The position numbers and the translations under genes were made by a program. The notes below the pieces were generated by a model. It had not been told where the DNA came from. It did no database searches and worked only from the letters and a program-made list of their open reading frames with translations. From NCBI GenBank assembly GCA_026399445.1, contig JAPLRA010000044.1:1-7687 (forward strand): DNA of 7,687 bases, written 5' to 3'. Shown here piece after piece: positions 1 to 6,210 of the stretch (positions are counted from its first letter, which is position 1; every line of letters starts with the position of its first letter). This stretch comes from Sulfuritalea sp. (lineage in GTDB: Bacteria; Pseudomonadota; Gammaproteobacteria; Burkholderiales; Rhodocyclaceae).

Positions 1-1
1 C

Positions 2-217
2 ATGGCGAGCATCCTGATCATCTGCGACGTGATGATGCCCGGACTCCCTGCCGATCCCCGCGCCGCCGCGGTACCATTCATGTTCCTCACCGCCAGCGGC
101 GAGGTCGAAAGCTTCGAGCGCTGACGGGAAATGGGTGCCAACGAGTATGTAACCACGCCTTTCAACCTGCTACAGCTGGCGGCGTTGATTCGCCACCGTT
201 TGGGAGATGCAAAATGA
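2..217 (+). pseudogene. Decayed response-regulator receiver domain (3' remnant)
   Basis: The reading frame starting at base 2 encodes the second half of a CheY-like receiver. It shows the phosphoacceptor motif CDVMMPG, the strand VPFMFLTA with its switch threonine, and GANEYVTTPF. Three lesions are visible. About nine codons are missing between MMPG and VPF compared with the intact receiver just downstream (15 residues from Asp to Val instead of 24), removing the alpha-3 region. An in-frame TGA at 122-124 falls where receivers usually have glycine, so it can be explained by one GGA-to-TGA change. The conserved lysine of the KPF motif is threonine. Spacing from VPF to GANEY matches the neighbour exactly, so there is no frameshift. 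The frame ends at TGA 215-217, overlapping the next gene's ATG, the usual organisation of an intact operon gene. The 5' part lies outside the window. The sequence cannot fold as a working receiver. A mis-sequenced functional copy is very unlikely given three independent defects. Confidence 0.82.
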
Positions 218-606
218 ACCCTCGACGCTTCCGGATTCTGGTCATTGATGATGAGGCTTCCGTGCGGGAGAACGTTGTTCGCTTCCTGAGGCTCGAGGGC
301 TATCTGCCGAGCGAGGCGGAAGATGGCGAGCGCGGCATACAGGCGGCGCTGCGCTCGCCGCCCGACCTGATACTGTGCGATCTGATGATGCCGGGCATAG
401 ACGGCTTCGGGGTTCTCGCCCGGCTCCGCGCGGAACCGGCGACGGCAGGCGTACCCTTCATTTTCCTGACGGCCAACGTCGACGTGGAAGATGCTCGCCT
501 GGGTTTTCTGCTGGGTGCCAACGAGTACGTCACCAAGCCGTTCAGTCTGGCGGTGCTGGGAACCATCATCGAGCAGAAACTGGGCACTGCCAAGGATCAA
601 GGGTGA
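214..606 (+). CDS. Single-domain response regulator (CheY-like receiver)
   Basis: This 130-residue protein is a stand-alone receiver domain that would accept a phosphoryl group from a histidine kinase and signal by protein contact, as it has no output domain. Visible active-site residues are the acidic pair Asp12/Asp13, phosphoacceptor Asp56 in CDLMMPG, switch Thr86 in FLTA and Lys108 in VTKPF, so it should be phosphorylatable. The ATG at 214 is preceded by GGGAG at 202-206 with good spacing, and it overlaps the stop of the decayed receiver upstream (ATGA). The gene ends one base before the ATG of the REC-GGDEF-EAL gene, so the two are surely co-transcribed and probably translationally coupled. 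Its residues 18-30 closely resemble the same segment of the next gene's receiver (RENVVRFLRLEGY versus RENLARMLRIEGF), consistent with duplication. It may act as an intermediate or phosphate sink for the same kinase. Partner kinase unknown. Confidence 0.93.
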   Translation: MNPRRFRILVIDDEASVRENVVRFLRLEGYLPSEAEDGERGIQAALRSPPDLILCDLMMPGIDGFGVLARLRAEPATAGVPFIFLTANVDVEDARLGFLLGANEYVTKPFSLAVLGTIIEQKLGTAKDQG

Positions 607-613
607 GATGGTG
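599..613 (+). promoter_or_regulatory. Ribosome-binding site and ambiguous ATG/GTG start of the REC-GGDEF-EAL gene
   Basis: AAGGG at 599-603 lies only 4 bases before ATG 608 but 7 bases before the adjacent GTG 611. A second candidate, AAGGA at 592-596, is 11 bases from the ATG. The preceding gene's TGA (604-606) sits inside this region, so re-initiation is likely. Either start gives essentially the same protein (579 or 578 residues). ATG 608 is preferred by convention. Confidence 0.5.
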
Positions 614-2347
614 AGCGCAGAACGCGTGAGAATCGTTGTCGCCGAGGACGAGGATGCCATTCGCGAGAACCTCGCGCGGATGCTCCGGATTGAGGGCTTC
701 GACGTCGCGGCGGCGGCCAACGGCAAAGAAGCGCTGGCACTGGTGAGAGAGCACTTGCCCGCGCTGATCCTGTCGGACGTCATGATGCCGGTGCTGGATG
801 GCCACGGATTGCTGCAGGCGGTGCGCGACGATCCGCTGACGTCTTCAACTCCATTTGTATTCCTGACTGCGCGGGCGGACCGCAGCGACTTGCGCACGGG
901 CATGAATCTCGGCGCCGACGACTATCTGGTCAAGCCGTTCCAGCGCGATGAACTGCTTGCCGCCGTGCGCGCCCGTTTGGCGAGGCGTGCCACGGAAGGG
1001 CAGGCGGCACAGCGATTGCAGGCCGAGGCGCAACGTCTGTTGCATTTCGATGCGCTGACCAACTTGCCGAATCGCAGATTGATGCTGGAGCGCGTGCGAG
1101 CCGCCAGTCATCAGTCGCAGCGGAGCAACTCGCGCCTGGCGCTGATCATGCTTGGGCTCGACGGCCTGAGCCAGGTCAATGATTCGCTCGGGCATGAAAG
1201 CGGTGACGTCGTATTGCGCGAAGTGGCGGATCGATTGTTCAGGCAGGTCAATCAGGCGGTTTTTGTCAGCGAGTTCGACGGCGTCGGACGTGTTTCGGGC
1301 GAGCAGTTCGCGATACTGCTGGAGGGCTTTGGCGACGACGCTTACCTCGACTCGCTTTGCCGCGAGTTGCTCGCGACGGTGGAGCGCCCCTATCAGGCAG
1401 AAGCCCAGCAGTTGTTTCTCAAGGCCTGTGCCGGCGTGGCTCTGCTCGATGCCGCCAAGAGCGCTCCCGAGGATCTGATGCGCAACGCCGATGCGGCGCT
1501 GCATCAAGCGCAGCAGGGAGGGCCGGGAAGCCTGAGCTTTTTTTCGGCCGAAATGAATGATCGTGGAGTGCGTCGGCTGCGGCTTCACAACGAACTGCAC
1601 AAGGCGCTGGAGCGCAGTGAACTCAGCCTCCACTATCAGGCGCAAGTCGATATCGCCAGTCGCCGCATCATTGGCTTCGAGGCGCTGATGCGCTGGCAGC
1701 ATCCCGAACTTGGTTTTATCTCGCCGGTCGAGTTCATTCCCATCGCGGAGGAGAGCGGCGTCATTGTCGAGATGGGCGCCTGGGCGCTGAATCAAGCCTG
1801 CCATCAGGCCAAAACATGGCTGGATGCGGGCCACGGCCCTTTGCGCATGGCGGTCAATCTTTCAGCGCGTCAGTTTGCCGACGACGAACTCATGGCGACG
1901 GTGACTGACGCGCTCGAAGAATCCGGTCTGCCGCCCGCATCGCTCGAACTGGAAATCACCGAGAGCATCGCCATGCAGGGCCTGGAACGCACGGTGATGA
2001 TGCTGACCGCGCTGAAGAAGCTGGGCATTGCGCTGGCCATGGACGATTTTGGTACCGGCTATTCCTCGCTTTCCTATCTCAAGCGTTTCCCGCTCGATGC
2101 GCTGAAGGTGGACCAGTCTTTCGTGCGCAATATCACCACCGATCCGGGCGATGCCGCCATCACTCGCGCGGTAGTGGCGATGGCTCACAGTTTTGGCATG
2201 ATCGTGATCGCCGAGGGCGTCGAGACCACCGAGCATCTCGAATTCCTTGCCGGCCTCGGCTGTGAGAATGCGCAGGGCTATCTGTTCAGCAAGCCTTTGC
2301 CGGCCACCGATGCAGGAGCCTTGCTGGCCCACATGAAGTTTAGATAA
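608..2347 (+). CDS. Response regulator with degenerate GGDEF and intact EAL domain (c-di-GMP phosphodiesterase)
   Basis: The 579-residue cytoplasmic protein has three domains: receiver (about 7-125), GGDEF (about 143-315) and EAL (about 322-575). The receiver has Asp57, Thr87 and Lys109, all intact. The GGDEF signature is SGEQF (230-234), so the first glycine and the conserved glutamate are changed. The inhibitory RxxD site reads SEFD (221-224), with the arginine lost. Diguanylate cyclase activity is therefore unlikely. The EAL domain keeps everything expected of an active enzyme: Glu358 in FEALMRW, Asn417 in NLSARQF, Glu449 and Glu452 in ELEITES, Asp479/Asp480 in DDFGTGYSSL (loop 6 intact), Lys500, Glu536 in EGVET and Gln556 in AQGYLF. 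Inference: phosphorylation of the receiver controls hydrolysis of c-di-GMP to pGpG, with the GGDEF possibly serving as a GTP- or dimer-sensing regulatory module. It is the last gene of the receiver operon and convergent with the next gene. An in-frame extension back to 491 is only shadow coding of the upstream receiver. Confidence 0.93.
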   Translation: MVSAERVRIVVAEDEDAIRENLARMLRIEGFDVAAAANGKEALALVREHLPALILSDVMMPVLDGHGLLQAVRDDPLTSSTPFVFLTARADRSDLRTGMNLGADDYLVKPFQRDELLAAVRARLARRATEGQAAQRLQAEAQRLLHFDALTNLPNRRLMLERVRAASHQSQRSNSRLALIMLGLDGLSQVNDSLGHESGDVVLREVADRLFRQVNQAVFVSEFDGVGRVSGEQFAILLEGFGDDAYLDSLCRELLATVERPYQAEAQQLFLKACAGVALLDAAKSAPEDLMRNADAALHQAQQGGPGSLSFFSAEMNDRGVRRLRLHNELHKALERSELSLHYQAQVDIASRRIIGFEALMRWQHPELGFISPVEFIPIAEESGVIVEMGAWALNQACHQAKTWLDAGHGPLRMAVNLSARQFADDELMATVTDALEESGLPPASLELEITESIAMQGLERTVMMLTALKKLGIALAMDDFGTGYSSLSYLKRFPLDALKVDQSFVRNITTDPGDAAITRAVVAMAHSFGMIVIAEGVETTEHLEFLAGLGCENAQGYLFSKPLPATDAGALLAHMKFR

Positions 2348-2370
2348 GGCGCGGGTCGACGTGTCGAAGC

Positions 2371-3072
2371 CTATTTGAACAGGCCTTTGACGGCTGACCC
2401 CGCCTTTTCAAGAGCTTCGCCGGTGGATTTCATCAGCCGGTCGAAACTCACCGCACTGGTCAGCTTCGCTTTCAATGCACCTGCGATTTCCTGTCCCAGT
2501 TCGCCAGGGCTGATGCCGCCTTTGGCCTTGCCCAGGTTCTTCAGGGCGATGTCCGGCAGCGACACGTTGACCGTTTTGCCGTTCATGAAGGCGGCGCTGG
2601 CCTGCGCCTTCGCGTCGCGGATGGTGAGCTCTTCGACAATCAGCTTCTTGCCTTCCTTTTTGCTGTCGGCGGGGCCGAGGTAGCTCGCGATATTCTTCTG
2701 AATGGCGTCGAAGTTGGTGATCGCGTCGGCCTTCTCGTAGATCACGTCGGGGGCATTGATGGCAATGCGGCGGATGACGATGACGTCCCGTGCAACCGAG
2801 GCGACATCGATATCGACGTCGATCTGGCCAACCTTGATGGCGTAGGCGGTCTTGAATCCCGCCGGATTGCCGATCAGGAGATTGGTGATCGTACCTTTGC
2901 CGTCGGCAGGCGAAATCTTGACGGCGTCGACGCTCACCTTGGCCTGCGTCATCGCGCTTCCGTAGTCACCGATCGCGGTTTTCATCAGGGAGTCCATGTT
3001 GCCTGACAGCCAGAACATGGCAGCGCCGATGATCGTGGCGAGGATGGCAAGAACGGCGGCAAGAATTTTCAT
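2371..3072 (-). CDS. Membrane-anchored AsmA-like protein of unknown function
   Basis: The 233-residue protein starts with a hydrophobic segment (residues 3-22) directly after MK, typical of an uncleaved signal anchor or signal peptide that places the rest in the periplasm. The body contains short amphipathic beta-like stretches (residues 61-112, including LLIGNPAGF and IDVDIDVASVARDVIVI) followed by NFDAIQKNI. This pattern resembles the repeating beta-strand N-terminal region of AsmA/DUF748-like proteins involved in envelope lipid homeostasis or transport. The protein is much shorter than classical AsmA proteins. The C-terminal third is lysine/alanine-rich and helical-looking. The ATG at 3072 was chosen over an upstream in-frame start at 3189 because the region between is the coding sequence of the hydrolase gene, GGAAAG lies just upstream, and the hydrophobic segment begins immediately after. 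Its ATG overlaps the hydrolase stop (ATGA), indicating coupled translation. The family assignment is by pattern only; the function is unknown. Confidence 0.8.
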   Translation of the reverse strand: MKILAAVLAILATIIGAAMFWLSGNMDSLMKTAIGDYGSAMTQAKVSVDAVKISPADGKGTITNLLIGNPAGFKTAYAIKVGQIDVDIDVASVARDVIVIRRIAINAPDVIYEKADAITNFDAIQKNIASYLGPADSKKEGKKLIVEELTIRDAKAQASAAFMNGKTVNVSLPDIALKNLGKAKGGISPGELGQEIAGALKAKLTSAVSFDRLMKSTGEALEKAGSAVKGLFK

Positions 3073-3917
3073 GATGTCTTTCCAAGTAGGCGCAGCGTGG
3101 CATGGAACAAGGGATGAGCTGGATCCCCCAGCGCCTCGACGCTCGCCAGGTGATGGCGACCGGGCAGGGGCAGATCGCGGCGGAAACAATGCGGCCAGGC
3201 CTCGCCGATGAGGCGGTTTTGTCTCCGGAATTCTTCGCTCTCGTCGGCGCCGACAGCGGTGATCAGGGGTATGTCGAGTCCGGGTCGATAGTGAACCGGG
3301 CTGACACGCCGGGCCGTCTTGTCATCAAGATTGAGGTCGGCGCGCAGGAAGGGCGCGCGCACCAGTGGTAGCAGGTCGTAGATGCCGGAGACGCAGACGG
3401 CGCCTTTGAGAAGATCCCGCGGAAGATCGCTTGACCACTTCGGCCAGTCTGCAGCAAGCATCATGGCGGCGAGGTGGGCGCCAGCGGAATGTCCGGCGAC
3501 CACGATGCGTCGCGTATCGATGCCAAGCTGAGGCAGCGTGCGATACATCCAGGCAAAAGCGCGCAGCATCTGCCTCACCATCTCTTCGATCGAGGTGGCA
3601 GGGGCCAGACCGTAGTTGGGCATGGCCACGGTAACTCCTGCGCGGACAAACGCCGGGGCGAGAAAGGAGAAGTCCTGCTTGTCGAGGGAGCGCCAGTAGC
3701 CGCCGTGGATGAAGACCAGCAGCGGCGCATTGCGCGTGGCGGCGGGGTAAAGGTCGAGAGATTCGCCGGGTGATGGGCCGAAATAGTAGTCCGGCTCGCA
3801 GCGCAGAACAGCGCGGGCTGCGCTCGATTCGACGCGCCATCGCTCGAATATCCGCGGATGATCGGAGATAGCGGCGCGGGCGTTGTATTGGCGGTCGAGT
3901 TGCTCGGGGGTCAGCAT
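3069..3917 (-). CDS. Alpha/beta hydrolase (esterase / arylformamidase-like)
   Basis: This 282-residue protein shows the hallmarks of a serine alpha/beta hydrolase of the HGG class. The oxyanion-hole motif HGGYW is at 71-75, the nucleophile elbow GHSAG at 142-146 (Ser144), a likely acid Asp225 in GADESEEF, and a likely catalytic His256 in GRHHL. The HGGYW form, the preceding FGPSPGESLDLYP segment and the length fit kynurenine formamidase-like or related carboxylesterases. No tryptophan-catabolism gene is adjacent, so the substrate is not assigned. No signal peptide is seen, so it is probably cytoplasmic. The ATG at 3917 has GAGG about 7 bases upstream, supporting this start. It is the first gene of a two-gene operon: its TGA overlaps the start of the AsmA-like gene. 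It is divergent from tas across an 81-bp spacer. Fold confidence is high; substrate confidence is low. Confidence 0.9.
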   Translation of the reverse strand: MLTPEQLDRQYNARAAISDHPRIFERWRVESSAARAVLRCEPDYYFGPSPGESLDLYPAATRNAPLLVFIHGGYWRSLDKQDFSFLAPAFVRAGVTVAMPNYGLAPATSIEEMVRQMLRAFAWMYRTLPQLGIDTRRIVVAGHSAGAHLAAMMLAADWPKWSSDLPRDLLKGAVCVSGIYDLLPLVRAPFLRADLNLDDKTARRVSPVHYRPGLDIPLITAVGADESEEFRRQNRLIGEAWPHCFRRDLPLPGRHHLASVEALGDPAHPLFHATLRLLGKTS

Positions 3918-3936
3918 GCGGCAGCCTCAAGGTGTC

Positions 3937-3966
3937 TTGGTTGCTTTGAACCTACCCCCATAGAAT
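3937..3966 (+). promoter_or_regulatory. Candidate sigma-70 promoter for tas in the divergent spacer
   Basis: Within the 81-bp spacer (3918-3998) between the divergent hydrolase and tas genes, TAGAAT at 3961-3966 resembles a -10 box, and TTGGTT at 3937-3942 is a weak -35 match at 18-bp spacing. Transcription would begin near 3973, a short leader before the tas ribosome site. No clear promoter for the minus-strand hydrolase was recognised, though it must lie in the same spacer. Confidence 0.3.
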
Positions 3967-3985
3967 AGCGCTCCCAGACGAAAAT

Positions 3986-3990
3986 AGGAG
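3986..3990 (+). promoter_or_regulatory. Ribosome-binding site deciding the tas start
   Basis: AGGAG lies 8 bases before ATG 3999. It supports 3999, not the internal ATG at 4066, as the true start: the peptide from 3999 begins MRYTKLG, as in Tas proteins, whereas residues read from 4066 up to the T-run are out-of-frame sequence. Confidence 0.7.
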
Positions 3991-3998
3991 TTTCGCCC

Positions 3999-5037
3999 AT
4001 GCGTTACACGAAGCTCGGCCAGAGCGACCTCAGCGTTTCCAGTGTCTGCCTGGGTACCATGACCTTTGGCACCCAGAACAGCGAGGCCGATGCCCATCAG
4101 CAGCTCGATTTTTGCGCTGGCGCAGGGTATCAACTTCATCGATACGGCGGAGATGTATTCGGTGCCGCCCAACGCCGAAAGCTATGGCAAGACGGAAACC
4201 TATGTTGGTACCTGGCTGAAACGACAGGCACGCGACAAGATTGTTCTCGCTACCAAGATCAGCGGGCCGGGTCGCGGCATGAAGTGGATCAGGGGCGGCG
4301 ACTTGGCATTCAACCGCAAGAACATCCGCGCCGCCCTCGAAGCTTCGCTGAAGCGTCTGCAAACCGACTACGTGGATCTATATCAGTTGCATTGGCCTGA
4401 TCGCAACACACCCATCTTCGGTCAGTACCATTTCGATCCCGGCAATGAGCGCGACTATGTACCCGTGGTCGAGACATTGGCGGCGTTGGCGGAACTCGTC
4501 AAGGAAGGCCGGGTGCGTTGCATTGGTTTGTCCAACGAGACGCCCTGGGGCCTGATGCAGTTCCTACAACAGGCGGAACAGCACAAATTGCCGCGCGTGG
4601 TGTCGGTCCAGAATGCCTACAGCCTGCTCAATCGGACCTGGGAAATGGGCCTGGCCGAAATCGGCTTTCGCGAGAACGTGGCCCTCCTGGCGTATTCACC
4701 GCTCGCCTTCGGCTTGCTGTCGGGTAAGTATCTCGCCGATCCAAAGGCCGGCGGCCGCTTGACGCTATTCCAGGGTTTCGCGCAGCGCTACTCGAAGGTC
4801 AATGTGCAACCGGCCGTCGCGGCATACGCGGACGTGGCCCGGCGCCACGGCATGACGTTGGCACAGATGGCTCTGGCCTTTGTCGCTTCGCGCGGCTTCG
4901 TTGCCAGCACGATCATTGGCGCTACCACGATGGAACAGTTGCGCGAGGACATTGCCGGTTGCTCCGGCGTGTTAACCGACGAGGTTCTGCAAGAGATCGA
5001 AGCGCTGCATTTGCGCTATTACAATCCGGCGCCCTGA
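3999..5037 (+). pseudogene. tas: Tas-like aldo/keto reductase split by a +1 frameshift
   Basis: The N-terminal 38 residues (MRYTKLGQ... to QQLDF) are read from 3999. From base 4114 the homology continues in the next frame (ALAQGINFIDTAEMY...) to TGA 5035-5037. Removing one T from the T5 run at 4109-4113 gives a 345-residue protein, the length of E. coli Tas (346). It matches that protein as I recall it in landmarks such as LGTMTFG, NSEADAH, KRLQTDY, YSLLNR, ARRHG, ATT and a C-terminal YxxPAP-like end. The reconstructed AKR tetrad is complete: Asp48, Tyr53, Lys86 and His131. The family performs NADPH-dependent carbonyl reduction; the physiological substrate of Tas is not well defined. As written, translation from 3999 ends at 4400 with about 95 aberrant residues. 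All else is intact, so either a sequencing error in the homopolymer or a very recent mutation fits. A UUU/UUU +1 slip is possible but has no supporting stop or rare codon. It is transcribed alone, divergent from the hydrolase. Confidence 0.85.
4109..4113 (+). other. T5 run carrying the one-base frameshift in tas
   Basis: Five consecutive Ts separate the two reading frames of tas. Upstream, codons GAT TTT are in frame with the 3999 start; downstream, GCG CTG GCG CAG is in frame with the rest of the enzyme. Exactly one T is surplus. Confidence 0.85.
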
Positions 5038-5064
5038 GTTGTCGGTTGCCCGGGAACAAGGCGC

Positions 5065-5532
5065 TTACCGCGCGAGCGCGGGGCGGGCTCTCTTCTCTGG
5101 CGCGGCTTCGGCCGGCTTGGCTTCAGCGGCTGGTTTGGCTTCCGCTGCCGGTTTGGCAGTTGTGGATTCGCCTTTTTGCGGCGAGGGGGATGCCGCTTCC
5201 TGCGCAGGCTTCGGCGCCCCCCCATTCTTGGCAGGCGAAGTTGCGGCGGGTGCCGTTGCGGCAGACTCTGGCTTTATTTCCTCGATCTTGTTTTCACGCA
5301 TGTAGGCATCCATCTCGCGCCAGCCGGAAAAAATCGCGGCCTTGGGCGCCTTGCGATTGATCTGGTAGCAGTCCTCCAAGACCCGGCCGGTCTGCCGACA
5401 ACCGCTGCCGATGGCTTTGCCTTCGGCTTCCTCACGCGCCTTCTCGGCAGCAGGGTCTTCGAAACCGAGCTGTTCGCAGCCGGCGAGCAAGGGTGTCAGA
5501 AAAATCAGGATCAGACCGTAGCGGAGTTTCAT
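5065..5532 (-). CDS. Small lipoprotein with Ala/Pro/Lys-rich repeat tail
   Basis: The 155-residue protein starts at ATG 5532 with a classic lipoprotein signal: MKLRYG, a hydrophobic stretch, and lipobox LLAGC with lipidated Cys19. An in-frame start at 5580 would add 16 residues before the signal and is disfavoured. The mature core (about 20-90) has a charged alpha-helical start, Cys45 and Cys55 nine residues apart (a possible disulfide), and a segment with IFSGWREMDAYMREN that looks like a folded, conserved unit. Residues about 91-155 are low-complexity Ala/Pro/Lys/Glu with two AKPAAE units and a shortened AKPAE, probably a flexible periplasmic spacer. Glu follows the lipidated Cys, so outer-membrane sorting is more likely than retention. 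The ribosome site is weak. It lies 72 bp downstream of the MarR gene on the same strand and is convergent with tas (27-bp gap). No specific function recognised. Confidence 0.85.
   Translation of the reverse strand: MKLRYGLILIFLTPLLAGCEQLGFEDPAAEKAREEAEGKAIGSGCRQTGRVLEDCYQINRKAPKAAIFSGWREMDAYMRENKIEEIKPESAATAPAATSPAKNGGAPKPAQEAASPSPQKGESTTAKPAAEAKPAAEAKPAEAAPEKRARPALAR
5107..5157 (-). repeat. AKPAAE tandem repeat within the lipoprotein
   Basis: Residues 126-142 of the lipoprotein are two copies of AKPAAE followed by AKPAE. The 18-bp units are recognisable but diverged at synonymous sites, so this is an established coding repeat rather than fresh slippage. Confidence 0.7.
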
Positions 5533-5604
5533 GTTCGTGTGGGCGATGAATGCTGAACAGATTCTACGGCAGAACTTCACAGAATCACCGGTGGACGGGA
5601 CCGT

Positions 5605-6105
5605 CTATTTTTTCCCGGCAGCCTTTGCGGCACTGGTTTTCAGGACCGCAAGCAATTCGTAGAGCTGACCACGTTGGTTTTCGTCCATGCCGACGAAGAG
5701 CTCAACTACCCACTTTTCATGCGCCTCGGCCATTTTACGGAAGCTGCGGCGGCCTTCCGGCGTTAGCTTGACGATGTAGGCACGCCGATCCTTGGGGCTG
5801 TCTTCGCGGACAACCAGGCCTTCAGCAACCAACTGATCGGTAATCCCGGTCACGTTACCGCCGGTAACCATCATGCGCTTCGACAGTTCGCCCATTTTGA
5901 GCCCCTGCGGCGAGCGTTCCAGCTGGGCCATGAGATCGAAACGGGGCAGCGTGATGTCGAACTCGGCGCGCAAGCGCGAGCGGATGTGGTTTTCGATCAG
6001 ATTGGTACAGGCCAGCGTGCGCAGCCACAGCCGGAGGTCGGGCGCATGCTCCGAGGTGGCGCGCGTTTCGGTGTCGGAAGCGGCAGAAACGGTTTTCTTG
6101 GACAT
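5605..6105 (-). CDS. MarR-family transcriptional regulator
   Basis: The 166-residue protein has the MarR winged-helix layout. A polar N-terminal tail (1-22) is followed by a dimerisation helix (about 23-48). The HTH covers about 53-98, with recognition helix TGGNVTGITDQLVAEGLV at 81-98. The beta wing, with SPKDRRAYIVKLTPEG, spans about 103-118, and C-terminal dimer helices follow to about 160. The SPKDRRA wing matches the DxR-type motif typical of the family. It is expected to bind DNA as a dimer and to release it on ligand binding. MarR proteins often regulate themselves and a neighbouring gene, and here the closest co-directional gene is the lipoprotein 72 bp downstream. No catabolic or efflux gene is adjacent, so the ligand cannot be guessed. 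ATG 6105 is supported by the family's N-terminal length, but the Shine-Dalgarno is weak. The family is certain; the regulon is unknown. Confidence 0.93.
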   Translation of the reverse strand: MSKKTVSAASDTETRATSEHAPDLRLWLRTLACTNLIENHIRSRLRAEFDITLPRFDLMAQLERSPQGLKMGELSKRMMVTGGNVTGITDQLVAEGLVVREDSPKDRRAYIVKLTPEGRRSFRKMAEAHEKWVVELFVGMDENQRGQLYELLAVLKTSAAKAAGKK

Positions 6106-6154
6106 TTGGGCAAGGCTCTGGTTGGTGAGACACTATGGAAATATCGATGCCTAA

Positions 6155-6181
6155 ATTATCAAAAGTTGGCGGTTTCCGCAA
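6155..6181 (-). promoter_or_regulatory. Candidate marR promoter with overlapping short inverted repeat
   Basis: In the 116-bp region between sixA and marR, reading the minus strand, GATAAT (6155-6160) resembles a -10 box and TTGCGG (6176-6181) a -35 box, with a short 15-bp spacer. GCGG/CCGC arms (6169-6172 and 6176-6179, 3-bp centre) overlap the -35 and spacer and could be an autoregulatory half-site pair. The region is locally AT-richer than its surroundings, as expected of a promoter. All of this is weak pattern evidence. Confidence 0.3.
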
Positions 6182-6210
6182 TAGTTATGAGTTCGGCATG
6201 CAATTGACCC

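Noticed and set aside
491..607. 39-codon N-terminal extension of the REC-GGDEF-EAL gene
   Set aside because: It lies inside the upstream receiver gene in another frame, is rich in Ser/Trp/Arg with no domain character, and the receiver domain starts only after 608.
845..1834. 329-codon open frame on the minus strand inside the GGDEF-EAL gene
   Set aside because: It is antisense to well-conserved GGDEF and EAL motifs, its product has no recognisable domain, and such long antisense frames are common in GC-rich coding DNA.
2346..2372. Nested inverted repeats (AGGC...GCCT and TCGAC-GT-GTCGA) between the convergent EAL and AsmA-like genes
   Set aside because: The stems are short or have a two-base loop and there is no proper T-tract. 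A weak bidirectional terminator is possible but not supported well enough to annotate.
3325..3930. 201-codon minus-strand frame overlapping the alpha/beta hydrolase
   Set aside because: It is an Arg-rich alternate-frame shadow of the hydrolase, which has clear HGG and GHSAG motifs in its own frame.
4066..4113. Internal ATG 4066 as the start of the aldo/keto reductase
   Set aside because: The 16 residues before the T-run are an out-of-frame reading of the true N-terminus, no Shine-Dalgarno precedes it, and the 3999 start has both AGGAG and Tas-like sequence.
5068..5081. CCGCGC-GA-GCGCGG palindrome near the convergent tas/lipoprotein ends
   Set aside because: It lies inside the last codons of the lipoprotein, the loop is too short and no T-run follows on either strand.
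5594..5613. GACGG/CCGTC inverted repeat followed by a T6 run, resembling a plus-strand terminator
   Set aside because: The loop would be only two bases, no plus-strand gene ends nearby, and the T-run is the antisense of the lysine codons at the end of marR.
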